NCBI RefSeq assembly: GCF_018139985.1
Contig: NZ_JAGSOU010000003.1
Span: 124,001 to 188,000, forward strand
From: Actibacterium sp. MT2.3-13A
GTDB taxonomy: Bacteria; Pseudomonadota; Alphaproteobacteria; Rhodobacterales; Rhodobacteraceae
Direction of reading: 5' to 3'
Length of the DNA stretch: 64,000 nt
Positions 17,601 through 25,467 of the stretch are shown here, in pieces. The translations under genes were made by a program, and so were the position numbers. Numbering within the stretch: the first letter of the stretch is position 1; every line of letters begins with the position of its first letter. The notes beneath the pieces are model-generated. The model ran no database searches, had not been told where the DNA came from, and saw only the letters and a list, made by a program, of their open reading frames with translations.

Positions 17601-18564
17601 GGTCATCAAACCCGGCCTTCTCACCACGGTGCAGGATCTGGGCCGCCCGGGCTATTTCCATCTCGGCATCCCGATGGGCGGCGCGATGGACCGCCTGGCG
17701 ATGCGCAGCGCCAACCTGCTGGTCGGCAACGACGAGGGGGCGGCGGGGCTGGAGGCAGTTTTCATGGGGCCGGAGCTGGAATTCACCCAGGACGCGCTGG
17801 TCGCGGTCACCGGCGCCGACATGCCGATCTTCGTCGACGAGGTCGAACAGCCCGGCTGGACCGCGATCGCGGTCAAGGCCGGGCAGCGGCTGGGCTTCGG
17901 CTTCCTGCGCTCCGGTGCGCGGGCCTATATCGCCATCTCGGGCGGCATCGACACGCCGCCGGCGCTGGGCTCGCGCTCGACCTACGCGATCGGCGCGCTG
18001 GGCGGGGTCGAGGGCCGCGCCATCGCCGTCGAGGACGAGTTGCCGATCGGGCGGGCCTCGGGCAAGGGCAGGGCCGGCGCCAGCGTCCCGCAGGCGCTGC
18101 GCCGCGGCCCCGGTTCGCCGGCCGAGTTGCGGATGCTGCCCGGGCTTTACTGGCACCGCATCACGGAGGCAGCCCAGAAGGGCTTCTTCGAGGACGAATG
18201 GGCCGTCGCGCCCGAGGCCGACCGCATGGGATACCGCTTCCGCAACGGCCGCCCGCTGGAATTCGTCGAGCGCGAACAGCCCTTCGGCGCGGGCTCGGAC
18301 CCGTCGAACATCGTGGACGGGTGCTATCCCTACGGCTCGGTCCAGGTGCCCGGCGGCACGGAGCCGATCGTGCTGCACCGTGACGCGGTGTCGGGGGGCG
18401 GCTATTTCATGATCGGAACGGTGATTTCCGCCGATATGGACCTGATCGGCCAGTTGCAGCCGCATACGCCGGTGAAGTTTGTTAAGGTGGACATGGACGC
18501 GGCGCTGGCCGCGCGCGCGGAGCGTGCGGCGCTGATGCAGCGCATCCGGGAAGCGGTGGGCTAG
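17590..18564 (+). CDS. pxpC: PxpC-family biotin-dependent carboxyltransferase-like subunit
   Basis: A 324-residue KipA/PxpC (CT_A_B, allophanate hydrolase subunit 2) protein. It begins IKPGLLTTVQDLGRPGYFHLGIPMGGAMD and includes the VTGADMPIFVDE and YIAISGGID signatures. In urea carboxylase the same fold forms the second half of the carboxyltransferase domain; in PxpABC it is the third oxoprolinase subunit. The 11-bp overlap with pxpB suggests coupled translation and a 1:1 complex. Full length. Confidence 0.9.
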   Translation: MSVKVIKPGLLTTVQDLGRPGYFHLGIPMGGAMDRLAMRSANLLVGNDEGAAGLEAVFMGPELEFTQDALVAVTGADMPIFVDEVEQPGWTAIAVKAGQRLGFGFLRSGARAYIAISGGIDTPPALGSRSTYAIGALGGVEGRAIAVEDELPIGRASGKGRAGASVPQALRRGPGSPAELRMLPGLYWHRITEAAQKGFFEDEWAVAPEADRMGYRFRNGRPLEFVEREQPFGAGSDPSNIVDGCYPYGSVQVPGGTEPIVLHRDAVSGGGYFMIGTVISADMDLIGQLQPHTPVKFVKVDMDAALAARAERAALMQRIREAVG

Positions 18565-18569
18565 GGGTG

Positions 18570-19790
18570 ATGGGCGCGGAGGTTCTCGACAAGGGCAGGC
18601 TGTCGGCCCCGGCGGTGCGCCGGGCCCGGCCGGCGCTGCGCGTGCTCGGCACCTCGGTGACCCAGACCCGCGCCATGACCGAGGCCGCGCGCGAGGAGCT
18701 TGGCCTCGATTTCGACTTCATCACCCTCGATGGCATGCGGGCGCAGCGCCAGGGCGCGCTGCGGCCCGACAGTTTCGATGTCTACGACCAGTGGTTCCAC
18801 GATGTCGACCTGATCTGGCCCACCGGCTCGGTGCAGCCGATCGACGTGCGGCGCATCGACCGCTGGGACGAGATCAACGCCCTGCCCAAGACCGGGCGGC
18901 TGCGCCCCGACCTGCCGCTCGCGCGCGGCGGCGACCCGTCGCAGCGGCTCTATGTCCAACTCGACGGCTCGCTCGACAAGAAACCGTCGGACCACATCAG
19001 CATGGTGCCCACCGTGCACAACGCCGACAGCTTCGCCGTGGTCGGCTGCGACCCGGAGGAGATCACCAGCTGGGGCGCGCTGCTCGATCCGGACTGGTCG
19101 GGGCGGGTGGTGCTGCAGGGCGATGCCGCGATCGGCAGCCTCGACATGGTGCTGGCGCTGCAGGCGCAGGGGCTGCTGCAATCGGCCGACCTGGGCGACC
19201 TGACGCTGGAAGAGATCGACGCGCTGACCGAGCAGCTGGGCGCCTATGACCAGCGCGGCCATTTCCGCTGCATCTGGGCCGATGAATCCGAGGCCGTGGC
19301 GGCGCTGCAGGGCAAGCCGCCGATGATCGGCTCGCTCTGGTGGTCGGGCTTCACCAAACTGCGGGCGCTGGGCGTGCCGGTGTCGATGGTGACCCCCGCC
19401 GAGGGCTACCGCGGCTGGTTCGGCGGGCTGGCGCTGTCGTCGCGCCTGGACGACTGGGTGCGCGACGCGGCCTATGACTACATCAACTGGTGGCTCGACG
19501 GGCGGGCGGGGGCGATCATGATGCGCTCGGGCGCCTACATGTCCAACCCCGACGCGGTGCGCCCCCATGTCGCCGAGGCGGAGTGGGGATTCTGGTACGA
19601 GGGCCTGCCGGCGGCCGAGGACATCCTCGACGCCAATGGCAACACCACCTTCCGCAAGGGTGAGCGCCGCGAGGGCGGTAGGTATTCCGACCGGATGTCG
19701 CGGATCCGGGTCTGGGACAACATCATGATCGAGCACAACTACCTGGTGCGCCGCTGGGAAAGCGCGCTGGGTCTGGGCGGGGGGCACTGA
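18570..19790 (+). CDS. Signal-less PotD-like solute-binding-protein paralogue
   Basis: A protein of about 406 residues with the fold of polyamine/opine-type family 1 binding proteins but no signal peptide: the N-terminus (MGAEVLDKGRLSAPAVRRARPALR) is charged and no longer start exists (a GTG at 18567 adds one residue). It shares blocks with the exported receptor at 25468: VPTVHNADS/VPTVYNFDS, EGYRGW/EGYRAW, FWYEGLPA/FWYEGQPW. It is the last gene of the pxp operon, 5 bp after pxpC, and converges with gntR. It may sense or buffer ligand in the cytoplasm; export by another route cannot be excluded. Confidence 0.75.
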   Translation: MGAEVLDKGRLSAPAVRRARPALRVLGTSVTQTRAMTEAAREELGLDFDFITLDGMRAQRQGALRPDSFDVYDQWFHDVDLIWPTGSVQPIDVRRIDRWDEINALPKTGRLRPDLPLARGGDPSQRLYVQLDGSLDKKPSDHISMVPTVHNADSFAVVGCDPEEITSWGALLDPDWSGRVVLQGDAAIGSLDMVLALQAQGLLQSADLGDLTLEEIDALTEQLGAYDQRGHFRCIWADESEAVAALQGKPPMIGSLWWSGFTKLRALGVPVSMVTPAEGYRGWFGGLALSSRLDDWVRDAAYDYINWWLDGRAGAIMMRSGAYMSNPDAVRPHVAEAEWGFWYEGLPAAEDILDANGNTTFRKGERREGGRYSDRMSRIRVWDNIMIEHNYLVRRWESALGLGGGH

Positions 19791-19795
19791 GCATG

Positions 19796-20803
19796 TCAGG
19801 CGGTCTGGCGCTGCAGATAGCGGGGCAGGTCAGGCTCGGGGAAGACCGAGATCGCCATCAGCCGCTTGCGCGTGCGCTCGGCGGCCAGGCGCATGTGCTC
19901 CTCCAGGGCCTGCGCCGCGGCCGCGTGCGCGCCCCGCTTGATGAATTCCAGAACGATCAGGTGCTCGCGCAGCGACACCTCGAAGGGGCGCGCCCCGACA
20001 TAGGAGGCGAACACCCGGTTCACCACCAGCGCGATCTGGGTCTGGTGGATCATCCGCAGCAGGTAGCCGTTGGACGAGCGCGCCAGCAGGCGGACATGGA
20101 TGTCGTTCTCCAACTCGTCGATCAGCGCCGCGTCGAGCTCCGTCCGCCCCGAGATCGCATCGTCGGCGGCCTGCCACATGCGCTGGATCTCGGCGGGCGC
20201 CATCTGCGACGCGCTTTCCATGAGCGCCAGCGGCTCCAGCTTGCCGCGGATGTTGAAATAATGGGCCACGTCGCGCGCGGTCAGCGGCCCCACCACCCAG
20301 TGCGAGCGCAGGTCCTTGCGCACCAGCCCGCGGTCCTGGAAGCGCGACAGCAACTCGCGCACGATGGTGCGGCTGACCTCGAAATGATCGGCCGCGGCCT
20401 GCTCGTTGATGCGGAACAGGCCGAAGGGCAGCGCCAGCGCCAGGCTGTCCTCGAAGCGCCGCGCGATCCGCTCGGCGGTGGCCGGCTGCGGCTCGGGCGG
20501 CGAATCCGGCGCCAGGCCCAGCATCTCGCGCGTCAGCGGGGTGCGGGTCGGCGTGACCTTGCCGGCGCCGTGCACGACGAAGCCGCGGCCCTCGAACCGG
20601 GCGATCAGCCCGACTTCCAGCAGCTCGTTCAGCGCGGTGCGCACCGGCGTCCGGCTGGTGCCGAACAGGCTGGCGATGCGGCCTTCGGTCAGGACGGTCC
20701 CCTTGGGCAGGGTGCCGCTGCGGATCGCCTGCGACAGTGACTCCTTGATCGCCGCGTAGCGCGGGGCGGGGCGGCTGTCCGGGTCGTGGGGTGGGATGTT
20801 CAA
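19796..20803 (-). CDS. GntR-family regulator with two winged helices and an FCD domain
   Basis: A 335-residue regulator, longer than the usual 220-250 for FadR/FCD members. Residues 16-79 form a GntR winged helix (LTEGRIASLFGTSRTPVRTALNE), and residues 110-173 a second (INEQAAADHFEVSRTIVRELL), followed by an FCD effector domain (about 176-320). The start is TTG 20803; no in-frame ATG or GTG lies upstream. It is divergent from the 21029-27871 ABC/dehydrogenase operon across 225 bp with a TGCAC-TTC-GTGCA dyad. It is probably a metabolite-sensing repressor of that operon. Confidence 0.83.
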   Translation of the reverse strand: MNIPPHDPDSRPAPRYAAIKESLSQAIRSGTLPKGTVLTEGRIASLFGTSRTPVRTALNELLEVGLIARFEGRGFVVHGAGKVTPTRTPLTREMLGLAPDSPPEPQPATAERIARRFEDSLALALPFGLFRINEQAAADHFEVSRTIVRELLSRFQDRGLVRKDLRSHWVVGPLTARDVAHYFNIRGKLEPLALMESASQMAPAEIQRMWQAADDAISGRTELDAALIDELENDIHVRLLARSSNGYLLRMIHQTQIALVVNRVFASYVGARPFEVSLREHLIVLEFIKRGAHAAAAQALEEHMRLAAERTRKRLMAISVFPEPDLPRYLQRQTA

Positions 20804-20839
20804 GATCGCACGCCTTTCGTTCTTTTGAGCAAGGATAAA

Positions 20840-20852
20840 TGCACTTCGTGCA
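20840..20852. promoter_or_regulatory. Palindromic operator candidate for the GntR regulator
   Basis: TGCAC-TTC-GTGCA is a perfect 13-bp dyad in the gntR/ABC-operon divergent gap (20804-21028), 37 bp upstream of the gntR start. Short GC-flanked dyads of this kind are bound by FCD-type GntR proteins. A TTGACT at 20944-20949 may be a -35 element for the plus-strand operon, but no good -10 follows. Confidence 0.45.
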
Positions 20853-21028
20853 CGATGACCATTATTTTTTCGCCTAGATTGCGGGCTTTTGCGGGTTTGC
20901 GCGCGGTAAAGTGCAATTTCTGGCGCATGGGCTCAGAAAAATTTTGACTTTTGAACGCGAAACGCACAGCCTCGACTCATGGGGGCGCTGAGACCCCCGC
21001 AACAAACAGGTGAGGGATTCGGCCCGCG

Positions 21029-22132
21029 ATGATGGAGCTTCATGGCCTCGGAAAGACGTTCGGCGGAAAGGCGGCGATTGCCGGTCTTTCGCTTCGCGTC
21101 GAAGATGATGAGTATCTGACATTGCTTGGACCTTCGGGCTCAGGGAAGTCGACGATGCTGCGTCTGATTGCGGGGCTTGAGGCGCCCGAGACCGGGCGCA
21201 TCTTTCTCAACGGCGAAGACATCACGACCCGACCGACGCATCTGCGCGGGCTCGGTTTCGTGCAGCAGAATTACGCGCTGTTCCCGCATATGACGGTGGG
21301 CGACAACGTCGCCTTCGGGCTGCGCAACCGGATCGTCGATCCGGTGACCGACGAGACCGTGGTCGCGCGACGGGTCGGCGAAATGCTGGAACTGGTCGGC
21401 CTGCAGGGGCTCGAGGGGCGCATGGTCGGGCAGATCTCGGGCGGGCAGAAACAGCGGGTGTCGCTGGCCCGCACCCTGATCACCGAGCCCAAGGTCTGCC
21501 TGCTGGACGAGCCGCTGGGCGCGCTGGACGCCAACCTGCGCGAACGCATGACCATCGAACTGCGCAAGATCCGCGAGGCGCTGGGCGTGACCTTCTTCCA
21601 CGTCACCGGCAACGAGAGCGAGGCGCTGGCCATGGGCGACCGGATGATCGTGCTCGACGAGGGCCGCGCCATCCAGGTCGATTCTCCGGACGCCGTGTTC
21701 CATGCGCCGGCGACCGTGCGCGTCGCGAAATTCATCAACAGCTACAACATCCTCGGCGGCCGCACCGAGGGCGGCGCGTTCCGCCACGGCGACCAGAGGC
21801 TGCAGATGCCGGCGGGCGCGGGCGAGGCCGCCTATTATGCGCTGCGCTTCGATGCGACCGAGATCGAGCCCGCTGGCGCCAGCGTCGCGCCGGGCCGGGC
21901 CTCGATGCCCGCGACCTTCATCGCGAGCGAGTTCATGGGCAGCCGGGTGGTGCATTTCTTCAAATGCTCCGACGGCGCGCTGTTCGAGGTGGAGCGTCAT
22001 CTCAGCCGCTCCGATCCGGTCGAATACCGCGGCGGCGAGCAGCGGCTGCTGTCGTGGGACGTGAACGCCGTCCTTCTGTTCGATGCCTCCGGCCGCCGGA
22101 TCGCCGCGGCCCAGACCAAGGGAGCTGCCTGA
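21029..22132 (+). CDS. PotA-like ABC transporter ATPase lacking the H-loop histidine
   Basis: A 367-residue ATPase of the spermidine/opine importer type. Walker A GPSGSGKST, Q-loop, signature ISGGQKQR and Walker B CLLDEPLGALDAN are intact, with a C-terminal TOBE domain. The switch (H-loop) segment reads VTGNESEAL where VTHDQEEAL is usual, so the catalytic histidine is Gly194. A second, canonical ATPase (26762-27871) lies in the same operon, suggesting an asymmetric pair or two alternative motors. The permease start overlaps its stop by one base. ATG at 21029 or 21032. Confidence 0.86.
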   Translation: MMELHGLGKTFGGKAAIAGLSLRVEDDEYLTLLGPSGSGKSTMLRLIAGLEAPETGRIFLNGEDITTRPTHLRGLGFVQQNYALFPHMTVGDNVAFGLRNRIVDPVTDETVVARRVGEMLELVGLQGLEGRMVGQISGGQKQRVSLARTLITEPKVCLLDEPLGALDANLRERMTIELRKIREALGVTFFHVTGNESEALAMGDRMIVLDEGRAIQVDSPDAVFHAPATVRVAKFINSYNILGGRTEGGAFRHGDQRLQMPAGAGEAAYYALRFDATEIEPAGASVAPGRASMPATFIASEFMGSRVVHFFKCSDGALFEVERHLSRSDPVEYRGGEQRLLSWDVNAVLLFDASGRRIAAAQTKGAA

Positions 22133-23043
22133 TGGTTGCGACACCCGATATCGCCGCGTCCGAAACCGGCGCTCCGATGGCCCCCAAGCCGGGCTTCCTG
22201 AGCCGCAACCGGCATTTTCTGCTGCTGGCGCCCGGCGTCATCTGGATGGTGCTGTTCCTGATCGTGCCGCTGGTGATGATGGTCTATGTCAGCTTCTGGA
22301 CCCAGACCACCTTTGCCATCAAGCCCGACCTGACCCTGAAATCCTGGGCCACCTTCTTCGGCTCGGAGACCTATTTCGGGGCGCTGCTGCGGACCCTGCG
22401 TATCTGGCTGACGGTGCTGTTCCTGACGCTGCTCCTCGGGTATCCGACGGCGCTGTTCATCGGCCAGTTCGTCCGCAACAAGACCGTGCAGACGGTGCTG
22501 CTGGTGGCCTGCGTGATCCCGTTCTGGACCTCCTTCCTGATCCGCGTGCTGGCGTGGCGGCCGATGCTGGGCAAGGAGGGCGCGATCAACATCGTGCTGC
22601 AGAAACTGGGCCTCATCACCCAGCCGATCGAGGTGCTGCTGTTCACCGAGCTGTCGGTGATCATCGGCATGGTGCAGATCTATGTGGTGTTCATGGTCGG
22701 CCCGATCGCCTTCATGCTGGCGCGCATCGACGAGAGCCTGATCGAGGCCGCGCGCGACCTCGGCGCCTCGTCCTCGACGATCTTCCGCAAGATCATCTTC
22801 CCGCTCAGCCTGCCGGGCGTGGTGGTGGGCGCGATCTTCGTCTCGGTCATGGTGCTGGGCGAGTTCGCCACCGCCTCGGCGCTGTCGGGCCGCAAGGTCA
22901 ACCTGCTGGGCAACATCATCGTCACCCAGGTGGGGTCGCTGAAATGGGCCTTCGCGGCGGTGGTGGGCGTGGTGCTGACCGTGGTCATGGCCGCGGTGAT
23001 CACCGGGCTGCTGCGAATCGTCAACCTGCGCCGTGAGCTCTGA
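22132..23043 (+). CDS. PotB-like ABC transporter permease
   Basis: A 303-residue inner-membrane permease with six predicted membrane segments, starting around residue 30 (FLLLAPGVIWMVLFLIVPLVMMVYVSFW), and an EAA loop (IEAARDLGASSSTIFRKIIFPLSLPG). Family: polyamine/opine/putrescine importers. Start ATG 22132 overlaps the ATPase stop (TGATG). It pairs with the next permease. The substrate is presumably a small charged amide or amine, by context only. Confidence 0.88.
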   Translation: MVATPDIAASETGAPMAPKPGFLSRNRHFLLLAPGVIWMVLFLIVPLVMMVYVSFWTQTTFAIKPDLTLKSWATFFGSETYFGALLRTLRIWLTVLFLTLLLGYPTALFIGQFVRNKTVQTVLLVACVIPFWTSFLIRVLAWRPMLGKEGAINIVLQKLGLITQPIEVLLFTELSVIIGMVQIYVVFMVGPIAFMLARIDESLIEAARDLGASSSTIFRKIIFPLSLPGVVVGAIFVSVMVLGEFATASALSGRKVNLLGNIIVTQVGSLKWAFAAVVGVVLTVVMAAVITGLLRIVNLRREL

Positions 23044-23055
23044 GGGGGAATAGCG

Positions 23056-23913
23056 ATGCAACAACTGACCGCAACGCGCTGGGTTCTGGCCCTCTATACC
23101 GCGCTGTTCCTCGCCTTCCTCTATGGCCCCTTCGTGGTGATGGCGATCCTGAGCTTCCAGCAGGGGCCGGAGGGCGGGCCGCAGTTCCCGATCATCGAAT
23201 GGTCGACCTTCTGGTACAAGCATGTGCTGGGCTTCGCGCCGCCCTCGCGCGTGGCGCCGCTGCCGATCGGCGAGGCGCTGACCCGCTCGCTGACGCTGGC
23301 CTTCGCCACGATGGTGGTGTCCACCGTGCTGGGCACGCTGACCGCGCAGGCCTTCCGCCGGCAGTTCAAGGGCTCGGGTTTCGTGTTCTACCTGGTGGTT
23401 CTGGGCATGATGGTCCCGGGCGTGCTGCTGGGCCTCGGGATGGCGCTGGTCGCCGACCAGATGGACATCGCCCGCACCTGGTGGGGAACGGCCTTCGTGC
23501 TGCATGTGGTCTATACCTACCCCTTCGCCTTCCTGGTGATGCTGGCGATCTTCAACCGCTTCGACAAAGGCGTGGAAGAGGCCGCCTGGGCGCTGGGCGT
23601 ACCGCCGGGGCGGACCTTCCGCAAGGTGACCTTCCCGATGATCTTCCCGGGCGTTCTGTCGGCCATGCTGTTCGCGCTGACGCTCAGCTATGACGAGTTT
23701 CCGCGCACGCTGTTCACCGGCGGCTCCGAGGTTACCATGCCGATCGCCATCTACGGCACCTTCGCGGTCGAGATCCACCCCAACCTCTTTGCCTTCGGGG
23801 TGCTGACCACGCTGTTCTCATTCTCGCTGCTGGCGGTCTACGGCATCCTGATGAGCGCCTCCGTGCGCCGCGCGAATGCCCGCGCCTCGGGCATCCAGGA
23901 GGACGTGGCATGA
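23056..23913 (+). CDS. PotC-like ABC transporter permease
   Basis: A 285-residue inner-membrane permease, second of the PotB/PotC pair. The EAA loop reads VEEAAWALGVPPGRTFRKVTFPMIFPG. GAGGGGGAATAG-type ribosome-binding sequence precedes the ATG at 23056. Its stop overlaps the start of a short-chain dehydrogenase by 4 bp, tying transport to metabolism of the imported compound. Confidence 0.88.
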   Translation: MQQLTATRWVLALYTALFLAFLYGPFVVMAILSFQQGPEGGPQFPIIEWSTFWYKHVLGFAPPSRVAPLPIGEALTRSLTLAFATMVVSTVLGTLTAQAFRRQFKGSGFVFYLVVLGMMVPGVLLGLGMALVADQMDIARTWWGTAFVLHVVYTYPFAFLVMLAIFNRFDKGVEEAAWALGVPPGRTFRKVTFPMIFPGVLSAMLFALTLSYDEFPRTLFTGGSEVTMPIAIYGTFAVEIHPNLFAFGVLTTLFSFSLLAVYGILMSASVRRANARASGIQEDVA

Positions 23914-24656
23914 CCCGGCTGGCGCACCACGCGGCGGTCGTCACCGGCGCCGGCGCGGGCATCGGCCGGGCCATTGCCGAACGGCTGGCCGCCGAGGGCG
24001 CGCGGGTGGTGGTCAACGACCTGAGGGCCGAGGCCGCCGCGGCCACCGCCGACGCGATCGTCGCGGCGGGCGGGACGGCCCTGGCCGCGCCGGGCGATGT
24101 CAGCTCCGAGGCGGATATCGACCGGGTGTTCGCGGCCTGCGAGGCAGCCTACGGCCCCTGCACCCTGGCGGTGAACAACGCCGGCATCGTGCAGCAGTTG
24201 CGCTTTGCCGAGATGTCGGCCGAGGATTGGGACCGGATGATCGCGGTGCATCTGCGCGGCTGTTTCCTGGGCGCGCGGCGGGCGATCGGGCCGATGCTTG
24301 AGGCCGGCTCGGGCTGCATCGTCAACATCGCCTCGCAGCTGGGCCAGATCGGCGGCATCGAGCTGACCCATTACAGCGCCGCCAAGGCCGGGATCATCGG
24401 CCTGACCAAGGCGCTGGCGCGCGAGGTCAGCGCCTCGGGGGTGCGCGTCAACGCGGTCGCGCCGGGGCCGATCAACACCGAGCTGGTGCTGGGCCTGTCC
24501 GAGGACTGGCGTGCGACCAAGGCCGCCGAACTGCCGCTGGGCCGTTTCGGCGAACCCGAGGACGTGGCCGCCACGGTGGCCTTCCTCGCCTCGGAGGATG
24601 CGAGGATCTACGTCGGCCAGACCCTGGGGCCGAATTCCGGCGATGTGATGTTGTGA
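23910..24656 (+). CDS. Short-chain dehydrogenase/reductase 1
   Basis: A 248-residue classical SDR. The cofactor loop TGAGAGIG (residues 12-19), NNAG (89-92), Ser142 and the catalytic Tyr155-x3-Lys159 (YSAAK) are present. The acidic residue after the second strand (VVNDL) favours NAD(H) over NADP(H). It lies in the GntR-controlled transport operon with a second SDR 13 bp downstream, so the two may act in sequence on an imported hydroxy compound. FabG-like, but the context is catabolic. Confidence 0.85.
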   Translation: MTRLAHHAAVVTGAGAGIGRAIAERLAAEGARVVVNDLRAEAAAATADAIVAAGGTALAAPGDVSSEADIDRVFAACEAAYGPCTLAVNNAGIVQQLRFAEMSAEDWDRMIAVHLRGCFLGARRAIGPMLEAGSGCIVNIASQLGQIGGIELTHYSAAKAGIIGLTKALAREVSASGVRVNAVAPGPINTELVLGLSEDWRATKAAELPLGRFGEPEDVAATVAFLASEDARIYVGQTLGPNSGDVML

Positions 24657-24669
24657 GGGAGAGCAAGGC

Positions 24670-25422
24670 ATGAAAACGGTTCTGATCACGGGCGCCGGCA
24701 TCGGCATCGGACGCGCCACGGCGCTGGCCTTCGGCAAGGCGGGATACCGGGTCATCGTGACCGACGTCCTGCAGGACGAGGGCGCGGCGGTCGCCGCCGA
24801 GATCGAAGCGGACGGCGGCACCGCCGAGTTCCACCCGCTCGACGTCACCTCGACCGAACAGAGCAACGCGGTGGTGGCCAGGGTGGAGGCCGCGCATGGC
24901 GCGCTCGATACGCTGGTGTGCAACGCGGGCATCGCGCACAAGGTGCCGCTCGACCAGCTGACCGACGAGAAATGGGACCACACATTCGACGTGGACCTGA
25001 AGGGCATGATCCGGGTGATCCGCGCGGCGGCGCCGAAGATGCGCGCGGCCGGGCAGGGCTCGGTCGTCTGCCTCAGCTCGATCATGGGCGTGGCCTATGG
25101 CTGGGACGAGCATGTGCATTACTCGGCCGCCAAGTCGGGCGTGGTCGGGCTGGTGCGCGGTCTCGCGGTGGAACTGGCGGCCTCGGGCGTGCGGGTGAAC
25201 GGCGTGGCGCCGGGCTACATCCGCACCGCTCAGGCGCTGTCGGAACAGCATTCTCTGGGGCCGGCGGGCCTGGAGAAGGCCGCTGAATTCATTCCCATGG
25301 GCAGGGTCGGCGAAGCCGCCGACATCGCCGATGTCATCTGTTTCCTTGCATCCGATGCGGCCCGGTATGTGACCGGCCAGGTCGTTACGGTGGATGGAGG
25401 GTTGCTGGTCGGCCGTTACTAG
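24670..25422 (+). CDS. Short-chain dehydrogenase/reductase 2
   Basis: A 250-residue classical SDR: TGAGIGIG (7-14), CNAG (84-87), Ser136/137 and Tyr151-x3-Lys155. The Asp at the end of strand 2 (IVTDV) suggests NAD(H). It follows the first SDR by 13 bp and precedes the Tat-type binding-protein gene. Sequence differs enough from SDR 1 to suggest a distinct substrate or step rather than recent duplication. The reaction cannot be named from sequence. Confidence 0.85.
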   Translation: MKTVLITGAGIGIGRATALAFGKAGYRVIVTDVLQDEGAAVAAEIEADGGTAEFHPLDVTSTEQSNAVVARVEAAHGALDTLVCNAGIAHKVPLDQLTDEKWDHTFDVDLKGMIRVIRAAAPKMRAAGQGSVVCLSSIMGVAYGWDEHVHYSAAKSGVVGLVRGLAVELAASGVRVNGVAPGYIRTAQALSEQHSLGPAGLEKAAEFIPMGRVGEAADIADVICFLASDAARYVTGQVVTVDGGLLVGRY

Positions 25423-25467
25423 GCCGGCCCGCGCGCGCGGTCGTCAACTACAACAGGGAAGCGAAAG

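Noticed and set aside
14288-18564. Simple PxpABC 5-oxoprolinase operon
   Set aside because: Not fully excluded, but the biotin carrier and carboxylase genes inside the operon and the urea-carboxylase-like PxpB argue for a biotin-dependent reaction, so plain oxoprolinase was not used as the sole explanation.
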